Assembly (NCBI GenBank): GCA_913060515.1
Contig: CAJXRZ010000037.1
Coordinates: forward strand, 1 to 57,126
DNA: 57,126 nucleotides
DNA from: an uncultured Pseudomonadota bacterium
GTDB taxonomy: Bacteria > Myxococcota_A > UBA796 > CAJQPC01
Direction: 5' to 3'
Shown: in pieces, positions 48,462 through 57,126 of the stretch
How the letters are laid out: every line of letters begins with the position of its first letter
Numbering within the stretch: position 1 is the first letter of the stretch
Made by a program: the position numbers and the translations under genes
Notes under the pieces: generated by a model
The model's database searches: none
Told to the model about the DNA's origin: nothing
The model's input: only the letters and a program-made list of their open reading frames with translations

Positions 48462-50117
48462 ATGGCGAGCTACTTGAAGGAATCTCTGCGGCAAGCCCTC
48501 GAAGCTGTCGAGAAGCGTGAGCGCGCCCATCAGCCAGAGGATCTGCGAGAGCCAAGTCCCCCGCGTTCGCCCCCACCTACGGGCGCTGTGCGTCCACGTG
48601 GCATTCCGCTGACGGCTCCAGATCACACCCCGCAGCCACGCGTGAGCGCGGCGCCGGCGGCGATTCCAAGCGCGCAGACCTTCGCCCAGGACCTTCCCGA
48701 GACGTCGGTTCAAGCACCCCTCGCAGCAGCCAGCGTGGACCCACGCGCCTTGGATCCGCGGCGCGCTAGCGTGAGCTTGCGCACTGAAAGGCCGAATGAC
48801 AGCAAGCTCTCGCCCATGGCGATGGCCTTCGAGCGCCCAGTCATCGCGGCGCCGCCTCCCACGCGCTTTCGCCCCATTGAGCCACCGAACCTGGAGCGTG
48901 CCGGCCTAGAAGGCAGCTTCGTGCGCGGCCTCATCCTCAAGTACCTCTTGGGGCAACCGGGCTCTACCGGGCGACAAGTCAGCCAAGCCTTGGCCATTCA
49001 CTGGCAGATCGCCCGTGAGCTACTCTCGGAGCTCAAAGAGTCCAAGCTGGTCGTGCTCAAGCGCTCCACCGCCACCGGTGACTTTCGCTATGAGCTGACC
49101 CAAGAGGGACGCGGCGAGTCCTACGATCTGCAGAAGCACAGCCGCTACGTGGGCCCTGCGCCCGTGCCGCTGGACCAGTGGTTGATGAGCGTGCACGAGC
49201 AGAGCATCGCCAACGAGCACCCGCGAATGGGTGACCTCTACCGGGCCTTCCAAGACCTGCTTGTGACCGACACCCTGCTGCACCAGCTCGGGCCGGCGAT
49301 GACCAGCGGCAAGGGACTCTTCCTCTTTGGCTTTCCAGGGAACGGAAAGACCAGCTTGGCCGAGCGCATGACCCGGGCCTTTGGCACCTCGGTGTACATC
49401 CCCCACGCGATCTTGGTCGAAGGTCACCTGATCAAGATCTACGACCCGATGATGCACGAGCCCCTGGGAGAGGAGAAGAAGACGCTGAACTCCCGGGAGC
49501 GCGTTGACCCCCGGTGGGTCAAGTGCCGTCGCCCAACGGTGGTGGTCGGTGGTGAGCTGACCATGGACGCCTTGGAGATCGACTTCAACGCCGCCACGGG
49601 CATCTGCGAGGCGCCCATCCAAGTCAAGGCAGCTTGCGGCACCCTGGTCATCGACGACTTCGGTCGCCAGCGCTGTGATCCAGCCACCCTGCTGAACCGG
49701 TGGATTGTGCCCTTGGAGCAGCGTGTGGACTTCCTGCGTCTGCCCGATGGTCGAAAGGTGGAGGTGCCCTTCGACCCCCTGCTGGTCTTCAGCACCAACC
49801 TGGATCCACGGGATCTCTGCGATGAGGCCTTCCTTCGCCGCATTCCCTACAAGGTCAACGTCGAGGACCCCAGCGAAGAGAACTTCCGCCAGCTCCTGCA
49901 CATCCAGGCGGAGCTCTTGGGCTTTGAGCCGGACGACGAGGTCTTCGATCACGTCATCGCCACGCACTACAAGACGGTGAACCGGCCCTTCCGGAACTGC
50001 CACCCCCGCGACCTGATCCTTCAGGTGCAGAACCAGTGCATGTTCCGCGAGACCCCGCTCACGCTGACCATCGCAGGCTTTGACGAGGCCGCCAGCCTGT
50101 ACTTCACCCTGCTCTAA
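48462..50117 (+). CDS. AAA+ ATPase with disordered N-terminus and winged-helix-like region
   Basis: The 551-residue protein begins with about 140 low-complexity residues rich in Pro, Ala and Ser. A probable winged-helix region follows (GRQVSQALAIHWQIARELL ... LVVLKRS). An AAA+ domain comes next, with Walker A GFPGNGKTSLAE (from Gly290), Walker B LVIDDFGRQ (about residue 398), and sensor-type LLVFSTNLDP. An unusual pair of inserts around the pore region (YDPMMHEPLGEEKKTLNSRE) is present. I do not recognise the subfamily; it may couple DNA or protein recognition to ATP hydrolysis. ATG 48462 follows GGGAGAG. A TACACT element at 48434 could be its -10. Confidence 0.85.
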   Translation: MASYLKESLRQALEAVEKRERAHQPEDLREPSPPRSPPPTGAVRPRGIPLTAPDHTPQPRVSAAPAAIPSAQTFAQDLPETSVQAPLAAASVDPRALDPRRASVSLRTERPNDSKLSPMAMAFERPVIAAPPPTRFRPIEPPNLERAGLEGSFVRGLILKYLLGQPGSTGRQVSQALAIHWQIARELLSELKESKLVVLKRSTATGDFRYELTQEGRGESYDLQKHSRYVGPAPVPLDQWLMSVHEQSIANEHPRMGDLYRAFQDLLVTDTLLHQLGPAMTSGKGLFLFGFPGNGKTSLAERMTRAFGTSVYIPHAILVEGHLIKIYDPMMHEPLGEEKKTLNSRERVDPRWVKCRRPTVVVGGELTMDALEIDFNAATGICEAPIQVKAACGTLVIDDFGRQRCDPATLLNRWIVPLEQRVDFLRLPDGRKVEVPFDPLLVFSTNLDPRDLCDEAFLRRIPYKVNVEDPSEENFRQLLHIQAELLGFEPDDEVFDHVIATHYKTVNRPFRNCHPRDLILQVQNQCMFRETPLTLTIAGFDEAASLYFTLL

Positions 50118-50138
50118 GCTGGGTTTTCCCTCAGGCCC

Positions 50139-51275
50139 TCAAATCCCGACCAAGCGCTGGGGTTTGAGGAAGTCTGGGTAGACCGGCTGCTCTCCCAAGA
50201 TGCCTTGGGCCACGATCTGAGCGCCGGCCGCCGCCAAGGACCAGCCGGTGTCGGCAAAGCCCGTGCACGCCACCCGCCGCGCACCGGGCAGCGGGCCAAT
50301 CAGAGGCAGGTTGTCGCAGGTATAGCCCTGGATTCCGGCGCGCACGGCTACGACACCGGCCTGGGCGTCAGCGGCGAAGCTCTTGTCCAGAAAGCCTTGA
50401 AGCGCCTTTTGAACCTTGGGATGGGGCGTGCGCTCCACCTCCCCTGTCTCCATGTGGGGGGTCGCCCAGCGCGCGCCGCTCACCCGCAGCCCACCCGAAG
50501 GCGCACTCTGCCAGCTCAGGTAGCCGTACTGGGCGCTGGCCCCTTGAAGAGCGGGCCGTCCCGATGGCGCGGTCTCCAAGAGCGCCGCACGGACTGGAAA
50601 GACCTTGTCGGCGAACCAATGGTCCAAGGTGCGCAGGCCCCAACTGGCGGCGTACACCACCAGCTCACACCGCACCTGCCCCCCGTCCGAGTGCAACGTG
50701 ATGGAGTTGTCCAGCTCCACGGAGCGAACGCGCTGCCCTTCCATGAGGCGGGCCCCAGCCGCCCGGGCCTTCTCGGTGAGAATCGAAAGGGCCTCTGCCG
50801 GGTCCAAGCGGGCGTCCATGGGTACGTGGCGAGCCGGCCCGAGCAGTTGGCAGCCCAGGTGCTCAGCGACACGCTCCTGAGACCACAAGCTGCTCGGCAC
50901 ACCCAGGTCCTGGGAGAGCGCCACCGCCTGCTCCAGCTCATCGATCTCGGCCCCGATGCCCACCCGGAGTCCGCCCCGCTCCATGGGCACTTCTTCGGCC
51001 AGGAGCGCGATACTTCGCTGGGAGAAGGCCAAGTATTGCTTGGCACGCTCCATCCCCAGTGCGTGCGCTAGCCGGTGTGGATGCTCGGCCGTCCCAAGCT
51101 GAACCAGCCCAAGCGAGGCCAAGCTGGCGTTGTTGGCCTGGGGCCCAAAGGCCAGCGGATCGGCGTCCAGCACCGTGACCTCGATCCCGGCTCGCGCCAA
51201 GTACAAGGCGCAGAGCAGACCGGACAAACCGCCGCCGACAACGACGACATCACTGGAAGGAATCGCTTCAGACAT
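50139..51275 (-). CDS. FAD-dependent oxidoreductase (DAO/glycine-oxidase-like)
   Basis: The 378-residue enzyme has an N-terminal dinucleotide-binding motif DVVVVGGGLSGLLCALYLARAG with its GxGxxG core, followed by the acidic ribose-binding residue in VLDADP. The C-terminal FAD motif is LPLIGPLPGARRVACTGF...GWSLAAAGA. This is the pattern of the D-amino-acid-oxidase/glycine-oxidase superfamily. It oxidises a C-N bond in an amino acid or amine; the substrate cannot be assigned. There is no signal peptide, so it is cytoplasmic. The start is ATG 51275 after a G-rich stretch. It diverges from the alpha-2-macroglobulin gene, 90 bases away. Confidence 0.92.
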   Translation of the reverse strand: MSEAIPSSDVVVVGGGLSGLLCALYLARAGIEVTVLDADPLAFGPQANNASLASLGLVQLGTAEHPHRLAHALGMERAKQYLAFSQRSIALLAEEVPMERGGLRVGIGAEIDELEQAVALSQDLGVPSSLWSQERVAEHLGCQLLGPARHVPMDARLDPAEALSILTEKARAAGARLMEGQRVRSVELDNSITLHSDGGQVRCELVVYAASWGLRTLDHWFADKVFPVRAALLETAPSGRPALQGASAQYGYLSWQSAPSGGLRVSGARWATPHMETGEVERTPHPKVQKALQGFLDKSFAADAQAGVVAVRAGIQGYTCDNLPLIGPLPGARRVACTGFADTGWSLAAAGAQIVAQGILGEQPVYPDFLKPQRLVGI

Positions 51276-51365
51276 GCCCCCCAATAGCCCGCATTGCACT
51301 TACAATCCGGCCCTGGACACTTTCTGGCTCCCCAACGGGGTAGCTTGCGCGCCGAAGGACTTCCA

Positions 51366-54300
51366 ATGCTGCTTCTGACCCTCCTCTTCGCCTGCAAGAC
51401 CACGACCGATGCCGACCCCAAGGTCGAGCGGATCACCGCCTCGGAGCCGACCAAGCTCCCGATGGCTCAGGCGGCCAGTGTCGTGGAGATCGCACCGGTG
51501 GGGCCAGAGGACCTGCAGCCCTACGCCGCTGGCCCAGGGAGCGGACTGCGTGCGCTGATGGTGGGCCCACTCTCGGAGCAGGACAGCCCGCGCCAGGCCT
51601 TGGTGGTCTTTGATCGACCCATGGTTCCCCTGGCCAACTTGGACCGGGACCCTGTGCCTCTGAGCTGCGAGGGCCAGTCCGGCACCGGTCGATGGGCCGG
51701 AACGAGCACCGCTGTGTTTGTGCCGGATGCCGGAAGCTTCCCGAAGAACAGCGAGATCCGCTGCACCGTTCCAGCGGGCACCAGCGCCGCCGACGGCACC
51801 AAGCTGGAAGAAGCCGTGGAGTTCAGCTTCGCCACCGCCAGGCCAGAGCTCACGCGCAGTACCCCGTCCAGCGGGGCCTCGAGCGTGGATCCCAGCGAGA
51901 CCCTCGTGCTCGTCTTCAACCAGCCCGTGGACCCAAAGAAGGTGCTCAAGCACCTCACTCTGCGCGCCTCCTCCAAGAAGGTGAAGCTCAAGCTGGCCGA
52001 TGTCCCCGAAGAGGGAACCCGTCTGCCAAAGGACCGCAGCCGCGTGGTCAGCTTTTCGGCGGAGCTGGAGCGGGACAGCGACTACCAGCTCATCCTGACC
52101 GCAGGCCTGCCCGCCCTGGAAGGGACCCGCGGATCAGCGACAGAGACGGTCATCGACTTCTCCACGATTCCGCCGGCCGGCATCACGGACGTGTACCCAA
52201 CGGGTGGGGACGTGAGCCCCTACAACCAGATCCGACTGGACCTGGCGACCAACACCGAGGGAGAGGCCCTCAACGAGCGCATCTCCATTGAGCCCACCCC
52301 GCCGGACGGCTGGGCCCCGGCAGAAGACTACAGCTGGAGCCGCTGGAGCCACGGCGTGCGCCTGGAGCCGATGACCACCTACACCGTGACCGTCGAGCCC
52401 GGCGGAAAAGACGCCTACGGTCAGGAGTACACCGAGGGCAAGCAGTGGGCCTTCACCACCGGCCACCTCAACACCATGGTCGATGCGGCCAGCGGTCGCC
52501 TGCTCTACCCAGCAAACAACCCCACCGAGCTGCCGACCCGCAGCCGGAACGTGAAGGACCTCTACGTCGCCGTGACCCCCGTGGACGCAGCCTGGGCCAT
52601 GGAATCCTTTGACGGATACTCTGCCTTTGACAGTGATAAACGCACTTTCCAGACTCCTGGTGTGCCCGTCGCTGTGGGCCGGGAGATGGACGAGAAGGTG
52701 CACTCCGACACCCTGGATTTGGCGCCCTACCTCCAGGATGGCAAGGGCCTCCTCTTCGTAGAGACCTGGAGCCCCGAGTACACCGGCTACCGCGACCGGG
52801 TGAACTACCAAAAGGCGCTGCTTCAGGTCACGGACTTGGCGACCACCCTCAAGGTGGACCACACCGGCGTTCAGACCTGGGTCACCCGCCTCAGCGACGG
52901 GGCCCCTGTGCCCGAAGCGCAGGTACGCGTCTACTACAAGGGCAGCATGGCCTGGGAAGGCCAGACCGACGCACAGGGAATGGTCGCCAGCTCGGACATC
53001 GTGCCCCCCGAGTGGGAGCCCTGGGACGACGCCTTCTTCGTGATGGTCGAGAAGGAAGGTGACCGCGTGATCACCACCTCCCAGCGTCCCCACCGCCGGG
53101 ACACCTGGAGCTTTGGCATCTCCACTGGCCAAGTGGCCAAGGGCGAGACCCTCAGCATGAGCGCCTTCAGCGACCGGGGCGTGTACAAGCCCGGCGACAC
53201 CGTACACATCGCAGCAAAGGCACGGGTGGAGACCGCCATCGGCATGGACCTGCCCACCCAAGGCAAGCTCTCTTGGAGCTGCGAGGATGCACGCGGCAGC
53301 GAGCTGACGAAGGGAAGCCGTGATCTGGACACCCACGCCGGCGCCGCCTTTGACCTGACCCTTCCCAAGGACATGCCCACAGGCGAGGGCTACTGCAGCC
53401 TGGAGCTCAAGAGCGACCAAGGCAAGACCAGTGAGTGGGTCCCCCTGCGGGTCTACGCCTACAGAGCCCCAAGCTTCCGCGTGGAGGTGAGCGCGGCCAG
53501 CAACGCCATCCAAGGCGAGGCGCTGAGCGCCGTGGGTCACGGCAACTACCTCTTCGGCGCCCCCATGGGTGGCGCGAAGGCCACCTGGACTGCTAGGGCC
53601 ATGGAGATTCAGCCCGACATTCCCGGCTGGGACGGCTTCACCTTCGGCGGAGACGAGTCCCAGGCCTGGTGGGAGTACGACGCCCAGCCCATCAACGAGA
53701 TCGCCAGCGGCGAGGCGAGCCTGAACTCCGAGGGCTCGGTGCCCATCAAGGTGGAGCTGCCCAAGGCCGGCGAAGAAGCCCGAACCCAGACGATCGAGAT
53801 CGAGGTTCAGGTTCAGGACCAAGCCCGTCAGCGGGTGGCCAACCGCACCCACGTCACCGTTCACCCCGCTGAGTTCTATCTGGGCCTCAAGGCCGCCAGC
53901 GGTGTGGGCCAAGCCGGCCAGGAGTTCGGCGTGGACATCATCGCCGCCGACCCCCAGGGCCAGGCCATCCCCAAGGTCACAGCTGAGATCGAGGTGGTGC
54001 GACGCACCTGGGATGTGATCCGCCAGAAGGGCATGGACGGCCGCTACACCTGGGTGAGCACCCCCAACGACAGCCCCGTGACCACCCTGAAGGAGAAGAC
54101 CGCCAGCCAGCAGACCCGGGTGAACTTCACGCCGGAGCAGGCCGGATACTACGTGCTCCGGGCCTCCGCCCAAGACAGCGCAGGTCGCTCCAGCGTCAGC
54201 GAGATGGGCCTGTATGTGGCCGGTCCCAACGCCACCTGGGCCCGGGGAGACGACGACACCGTGGAGCTGGTCGCCGACAAGCGCAGCTACGCCCCTGGGG

Positions 54301-56972
54301 AGACCGCCAAGATCCTTGTCAAGGCCCCAAAAGCGGGCATGTACGCCCTCATCACCACCGAGCGAGAGGGCGTGCTCTCTCGCCGCGTGACCCAACTCGA
54401 AGAGGCCGCGGCCAGCATCGAGATCCCCCTGACCGAAGAGCACGCACCCAACATCTTCGTCTCCGTGGTGCTCACGGAAGGGGCCCCGCCAGCGGACTCT
54501 CCCAGCGCCGGCATGCCCGCCCACTACCTGGGCTATACCGAGCTCAAGGTCAGCGCGGAGTCCCGCCACCTCAGCGTGGATCTGGGCACGGACCAGCAGA
54601 GCTACCAACCCGGTCAACAGGTCACCGTCAACCTCAAGGCCAGCCAAGGGGACACCCCCGCTGCCGGCGCCCGAGTCGTGCTCTACGCCGTCGATCACGG
54701 CGTGCTCTCCCTGACCGACTACCAGACCCCCAACCCCTACGAGCGCTTCTGGGGACCGCGGTCCCTGCACGTCCTCACCGCAGATGCGCGCACCCAGATC
54801 CTGGACCGCGCGGCCTTGCTGGCCAAGGGGGCCCCAGCGGGCGGTGACGGTGGCAGCGACTCCATGCGCAGCCGCTTTGAGACCACCCCACTGTGGGAGG
54901 CGGAGCTGGAGACCGACGAGAACGGCGTGCTCGTCCACAGCTTCACCTTGCCCGACAACCTGACCACCTTCCGCCTGATGGCAGTGGTGGACCACGGAGA
55001 GCAGGCCTTTGGCAACGCGGAGTCCGAGCTCCAGGTCAGCCGCCCACTGCTGGCCAACCCTGCCCTGCCGCGCTTCCTGCGAGACGGAGACCAAGCCCTT
55101 GCCGGCGTGGTCGTGCACAACAACCGCGAGAAGGAGGCCACAGTACTGGTGAACGCCAGCGCGACCGGCCTCAGCCTCTCTGGCAGCCCCCAAACGGTCA
55201 CCGTTCCAGCCGGTGGCGCAGTCGAGGTCCCCTTTGCACTGACCGACGCCCTGCAGGGCCAAGCCAGCTTGGAGTTCAGCGTCTCCGCTGGCGAGGACCA
55301 AGACCAAGTCCGTGTGGCCCTTCCCATCGCGCCAAGGCGCCCCGTGGAGACCATGGCGACCGCAGGCGTAGCCGACGCGGTGAGCGAGCAGCCAGTGGAG
55401 CGCCCAGAGGGTGCCCTGCCCGACGTGGGTTCCTTGGAAGTCTCGGTCTCTCCGACCGCCCTGGTCGGAGCGGAGAGCTCTCTGGACTACCTGCTCGAGT
55501 ACCCCCATGGTTGCCTGGAGCAGACCTCCAGCCGCATGTTGGCGGCCATCCTGGCCAAGGACCTGGACAAGCAACTGGACCTGGGCCACAGCGCCGAGGA
55601 GATCGAGAGCTTCCGAGCCGCCGGCTTGGCCCGCATCGCCCTCTTTGAGCACTACAGCGGCGGCTACAGCATGTGGGCCGGCAGCCGCGAGGCCAGCCCG
55701 ATGGCCACGGCCTATGTGCTGGAGGCCCTACACCGGGCCGGTGAGCCCATCCGTCCCGAGTCCGTCTCCTTCCTGCGGGACTTCTTGGGCGGGGCCTACA
55801 CCCCGTCTTGGTGGGACAAGGACACCACCCGGGCCGCCCACGCTCGGGTCGCTCTCTCACTGGCACGCATTGGCCAGGGAGATAGCGCCCTCAACAGCAA
55901 CCTCTACACCGAGCGCAACAAGCTCCCCATGAGCGCCCGGGCCGGCTTGGCCGAGGCCATCGCTCGCACCACTGGAGCAGATGCGCGCACCAGCGCCCTG
56001 CTGCGCGAGCTCGAAGGCCACCTGGAGATCCAAGCCAGCTACGCCGTCATCACCCAGGAAAACGCTTCCCGATGGGTCGCGCTCTGGGAAGGCAACGCCA
56101 CCCCAACCGCCGCCACCGTGCGCGCGCTCCTGGTCGCAGACCCCCAGAATCCCCTGCTGGTACGTCTGGTTCAGGGCCTGGTGGCCAGCCGCCGGGATGG
56201 TCGCTGGGGAAACACCTACACCACCCTCTCGGCGCTCTCCGCGCTCGTGGACTACGCCGAGCAGTTCGAAGACGGCAGCTTGGCCCAGTCGGTGCGCGTG
56301 ACCTTGGGCAGCAAAGAGCTGCTCGCAGGAGACTTTGAGGGGGCAACCCCCAAGCGCGCCAGCCTGCCCATGTCTGCGCTTCAGGCCGGTCAGCTCAGCA
56401 TCCAGCCCCAGGGCCGGGTCTACTGGGAAGCCCACCTCTCCTATGGCCTTCAGAACCCCGAGCCTCGGGACGAAGGCTTCACCGTGCAGCGCACGATGGT
56501 CATCCTCGAGGGCACCGGACACGGAGACACCGTGACCCCCGGCGCCTTGGTGGAAGTCACCCTGCAGATCACCACCCCTGTCGAGCGCAGCTTCGTCGCG
56601 ATCGTCGACCCTCTGCCCGCTGGGCTGGAGTCCGTGAACACGGCCTTCGCGACCACTGCGAGCGCGCTCGGTGACGATGGCGGGCAGGACAGCGGCTACT
56701 ACTACGGTGGCTGGGACACCGCGCCACCCGCCGAGCGCACCTGGTCGGACTGGGTCTTCAACCACCGTGAGCTGCTCGACGACCGCGTCGTGCTCTACGC
56801 CGACTGGATGCCCGCTGGTGTCCACCGCTACACCTACGTGGCCCGCGCAACCACCCCCGGCACCTACACCCACCCCGCCGCGATGGCCGAGCAGATGTAC
56901 GCGCCCGAGGTCTTTGGACGCACCGGGGGCGGCACCTTCGTGGTGGGCAGCCCCCCTGTGGCCCAGAACTAG
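51366..56972 (+). CDS. Alpha-2-macroglobulin-like lipoprotein
   Basis: The 1868-residue protein opens MLLLTLLFAC, a minimal lipobox signal, so it is anchored facing the periplasm. It has the bacterial alpha-2-macroglobulin layout: macroglobulin beta domains, a central bait-like segment, the conserved region MRSRFETTPLWEAELETDENG before the complement-like part, and a thioester GCLEQT with Cys1383 and Gln1386. Such proteins trap attacking proteases after bait cleavage by reacting through the thioester, a periplasmic defence. ATG 51366 has AAGGA seven bases upstream. It is followed, three bases after the stop, by a gene that looks like the start of PBP1C, as in the E. coli yfhM-pbpC pair. Confidence 0.95.
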   Translation: MLLLTLLFACKTTTDADPKVERITASEPTKLPMAQAASVVEIAPVGPEDLQPYAAGPGSGLRALMVGPLSEQDSPRQALVVFDRPMVPLANLDRDPVPLSCEGQSGTGRWAGTSTAVFVPDAGSFPKNSEIRCTVPAGTSAADGTKLEEAVEFSFATARPELTRSTPSSGASSVDPSETLVLVFNQPVDPKKVLKHLTLRASSKKVKLKLADVPEEGTRLPKDRSRVVSFSAELERDSDYQLILTAGLPALEGTRGSATETVIDFSTIPPAGITDVYPTGGDVSPYNQIRLDLATNTEGEALNERISIEPTPPDGWAPAEDYSWSRWSHGVRLEPMTTYTVTVEPGGKDAYGQEYTEGKQWAFTTGHLNTMVDAASGRLLYPANNPTELPTRSRNVKDLYVAVTPVDAAWAMESFDGYSAFDSDKRTFQTPGVPVAVGREMDEKVHSDTLDLAPYLQDGKGLLFVETWSPEYTGYRDRVNYQKALLQVTDLATTLKVDHTGVQTWVTRLSDGAPVPEAQVRVYYKGSMAWEGQTDAQGMVASSDIVPPEWEPWDDAFFVMVEKEGDRVITTSQRPHRRDTWSFGISTGQVAKGETLSMSAFSDRGVYKPGDTVHIAAKARVETAIGMDLPTQGKLSWSCEDARGSELTKGSRDLDTHAGAAFDLTLPKDMPTGEGYCSLELKSDQGKTSEWVPLRVYAYRAPSFRVEVSAASNAIQGEALSAVGHGNYLFGAPMGGAKATWTARAMEIQPDIPGWDGFTFGGDESQAWWEYDAQPINEIASGEASLNSEGSVPIKVELPKAGEEARTQTIEIEVQVQDQARQRVANRTHVTVHPAEFYLGLKAASGVGQAGQEFGVDIIAADPQGQAIPKVTAEIEVVRRTWDVIRQKGMDGRYTWVSTPNDSPVTTLKEKTASQQTRVNFTPEQAGYYVLRASAQDSAGRSSVSEMGLYVAGPNATWARGDDDTVELVADKRSYAPGETAKILVKAPKAGMYALITTEREGVLSRRVTQLEEAAASIEIPLTEEHAPNIFVSVVLTEGAPPADSPSAGMPAHYLGYTELKVSAESRHLSVDLGTDQQSYQPGQQVTVNLKASQGDTPAAGARVVLYAVDHGVLSLTDYQTPNPYERFWGPRSLHVLTADARTQILDRAALLAKGAPAGGDGGSDSMRSRFETTPLWEAELETDENGVLVHSFTLPDNLTTFRLMAVVDHGEQAFGNAESELQVSRPLLANPALPRFLRDGDQALAGVVVHNNREKEATVLVNASATGLSLSGSPQTVTVPAGGAVEVPFALTDALQGQASLEFSVSAGEDQDQVRVALPIAPRRPVETMATAGVADAVSEQPVERPEGALPDVGSLEVSVSPTALVGAESSLDYLLEYPHGCLEQTSSRMLAAILAKDLDKQLDLGHSAEEIESFRAAGLARIALFEHYSGGYSMWAGSREASPMATAYVLEALHRAGEPIRPESVSFLRDFLGGAYTPSWWDKDTTRAAHARVALSLARIGQGDSALNSNLYTERNKLPMSARAGLAEAIARTTGADARTSALLRELEGHLEIQASYAVITQENASRWVALWEGNATPTAATVRALLVADPQNPLLVRLVQGLVASRRDGRWGNTYTTLSALSALVDYAEQFEDGSLAQSVRVTLGSKELLAGDFEGATPKRASLPMSALQAGQLSIQPQGRVYWEAHLSYGLQNPEPRDEGFTVQRTMVILEGTGHGDTVTPGALVEVTLQITTPVERSFVAIVDPLPAGLESVNTAFATTASALGDDGGQDSGYYYGGWDTAPPAERTWSDWVFNHRELLDDRVVLYADWMPAGVHRYTYVARATTPGTYTHPAAMAEQMYAPEVFGRTGGGTFVVGSPPVAQN

Positions 56973-56975
56973 GCG

Positions 56976-57077
56976 GTGCGCCGCGGGTGGAAGTCGGCGC
57001 TGGGGGCCATTGGTCTGAGCCTGGTGGGCTCTGGCCTCTGGCTCGCCACGCCTCCAGAGCTCCCTGAGGCGCCCCAG
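56976..57077 (+). CDS. N-terminal fragment, probable penicillin-binding protein 1C
   Basis: GTG 56976 opens a frame of 34 codons before the adapter junction. It reads MRRGWKSALGAIGLSLVGSG then LWLATPPELP: a basic cytoplasmic tail, one membrane helix and a Pro-rich start of an outer domain. This is how PBP1C (PbpC) begins, and pbpC follows the alpha-2-macroglobulin gene in many bacteria. The assignment rests on that synteny and a single helix, so it is tentative. The frame continues into adapter bases, which are not genomic. Confidence 0.55.
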
Positions 57078-57126
57078 CTGTCTCTTATACACATCTCCGA
57101 GCCCACGAGACAGGCAGAAATCTCGT
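57078..57126. other. Nextera adapter and index (library artefact)
   Basis: The sequence is the reverse complement of the other end: Tn5 mosaic end CTGTCTCTTATACACATCT, then ccgagcccacgagac, index aggcagaa, and the first bases of the P7 tail (atctcgt). The same i7 index appears at both contig ends. Translation through it on the minus strand again gives the false MYKRQ start. Confidence 0.98.

Noticed and set aside
52134-55652. 1172-codon open frame on the minus strand inside the alpha-2-macroglobulin gene
   Set aside because: It is antisense to a gene with clear domains and a thioester. Long antisense frames are expected in GC-rich coding DNA, and its translation shows no recognisable domain.
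55857-57092. Minus-strand protein beginning MYKRQ at the right end
   Set aside because: The start codon is in adapter sequence and the rest is antisense to alpha-2-macroglobulin.

Overview
The window is one assembled contig of GC-rich bacterial DNA whose first 47 and last 49 bases are Illumina Nextera (Tn5) adapter plus index sequence. The biological sequence therefore runs from 48 to 57077. Gene density is very high. Many genes meet in 4-base stop/start overlaps (ATGA, GTGA, TTGA and probably CTGA), and non-ATG starts are frequent. The gene content resembles Myxococcota or a related 'deltaproteobacterial' lineage: a Ser/Thr kinase fused to a formylglycine-generating-enzyme-like domain, a PP2C phosphatase, class III nucleotide cyclases, many lipoproteins with FG-GAP or PKD repeats, DUF1800/DUF1501 proteins, and a lipoprotein alpha-2-macroglobulin. 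That assignment is inference from content only. I see no rRNA, tRNA, CRISPR array, transposon or phage gene.

Left part (48-11690): the tail of a membrane protein; two tandem, translationally coupled receptor-type nucleotide cyclases; a TesB-like thioesterase overlapping a large membrane protein; a frameshifted response-regulator remnant; a di-haem cytochrome c; a 42-residue membrane peptide; an SGNH hydrolase; a coupled TerB-like / uracil-DNA-glycosylase-like / membrane-protein operon; and a TetR regulator divergent from a membrane protein, with a palindrome over the tetR start codon.

Middle part (11727-37674): two paralogous FG-GAP propeller lipoproteins separated by a clear intrinsic terminator; a secreted protein of unknown function; an operon pairing a PaaZ-type aldehyde dehydrogenase with a bacterial deoxyhypusine-synthase homologue; a TlpA-like thioredoxin; the DUF1800/DUF1501 pair; and a five-gene minus-strand operon with two PKD lipoproteins, a propeller-like lipoprotein and two large GT-C-like membrane proteins. 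Then come a HEAT-repeat protein, a radical SAM protein, and a GT4 glycosyltransferase next to a TMTC-like membrane/TPR protein.

Right part (37822-57077): a pair of small lipoproteins sharing the same nine-cysteine scaffold, the second coupled to a type I L-asparaginase; a CehA/McbA-like PHP metallohydrolase lipoprotein; the kinase; exonuclease III; an operon of PP2C phosphatase, TGS1-like RNA methyltransferase and metallophosphoesterase; a AAA+ ATPase with a winged-helix-like region; an FAD oxidoreductase; and an alpha-2-macroglobulin followed by the first 34 codons of what is probably penicillin-binding protein 1C.

Three themes recur: tandem duplication of surface or signalling genes (cyclases, FG-GAP, PKD, nine-Cys lipoproteins, GT-C proteins); a heavy load of predicted lipoproteins, some with very short uncharged signal peptides; and several integral-membrane glycosyltransferase-like proteins. 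The most attractive candidates for new biology are the deoxyhypusine-synthase-like/aldehyde-dehydrogenase operon, the nine-Cys lipoprotein pair, and the PKD-lipoprotein/GT-C operon.
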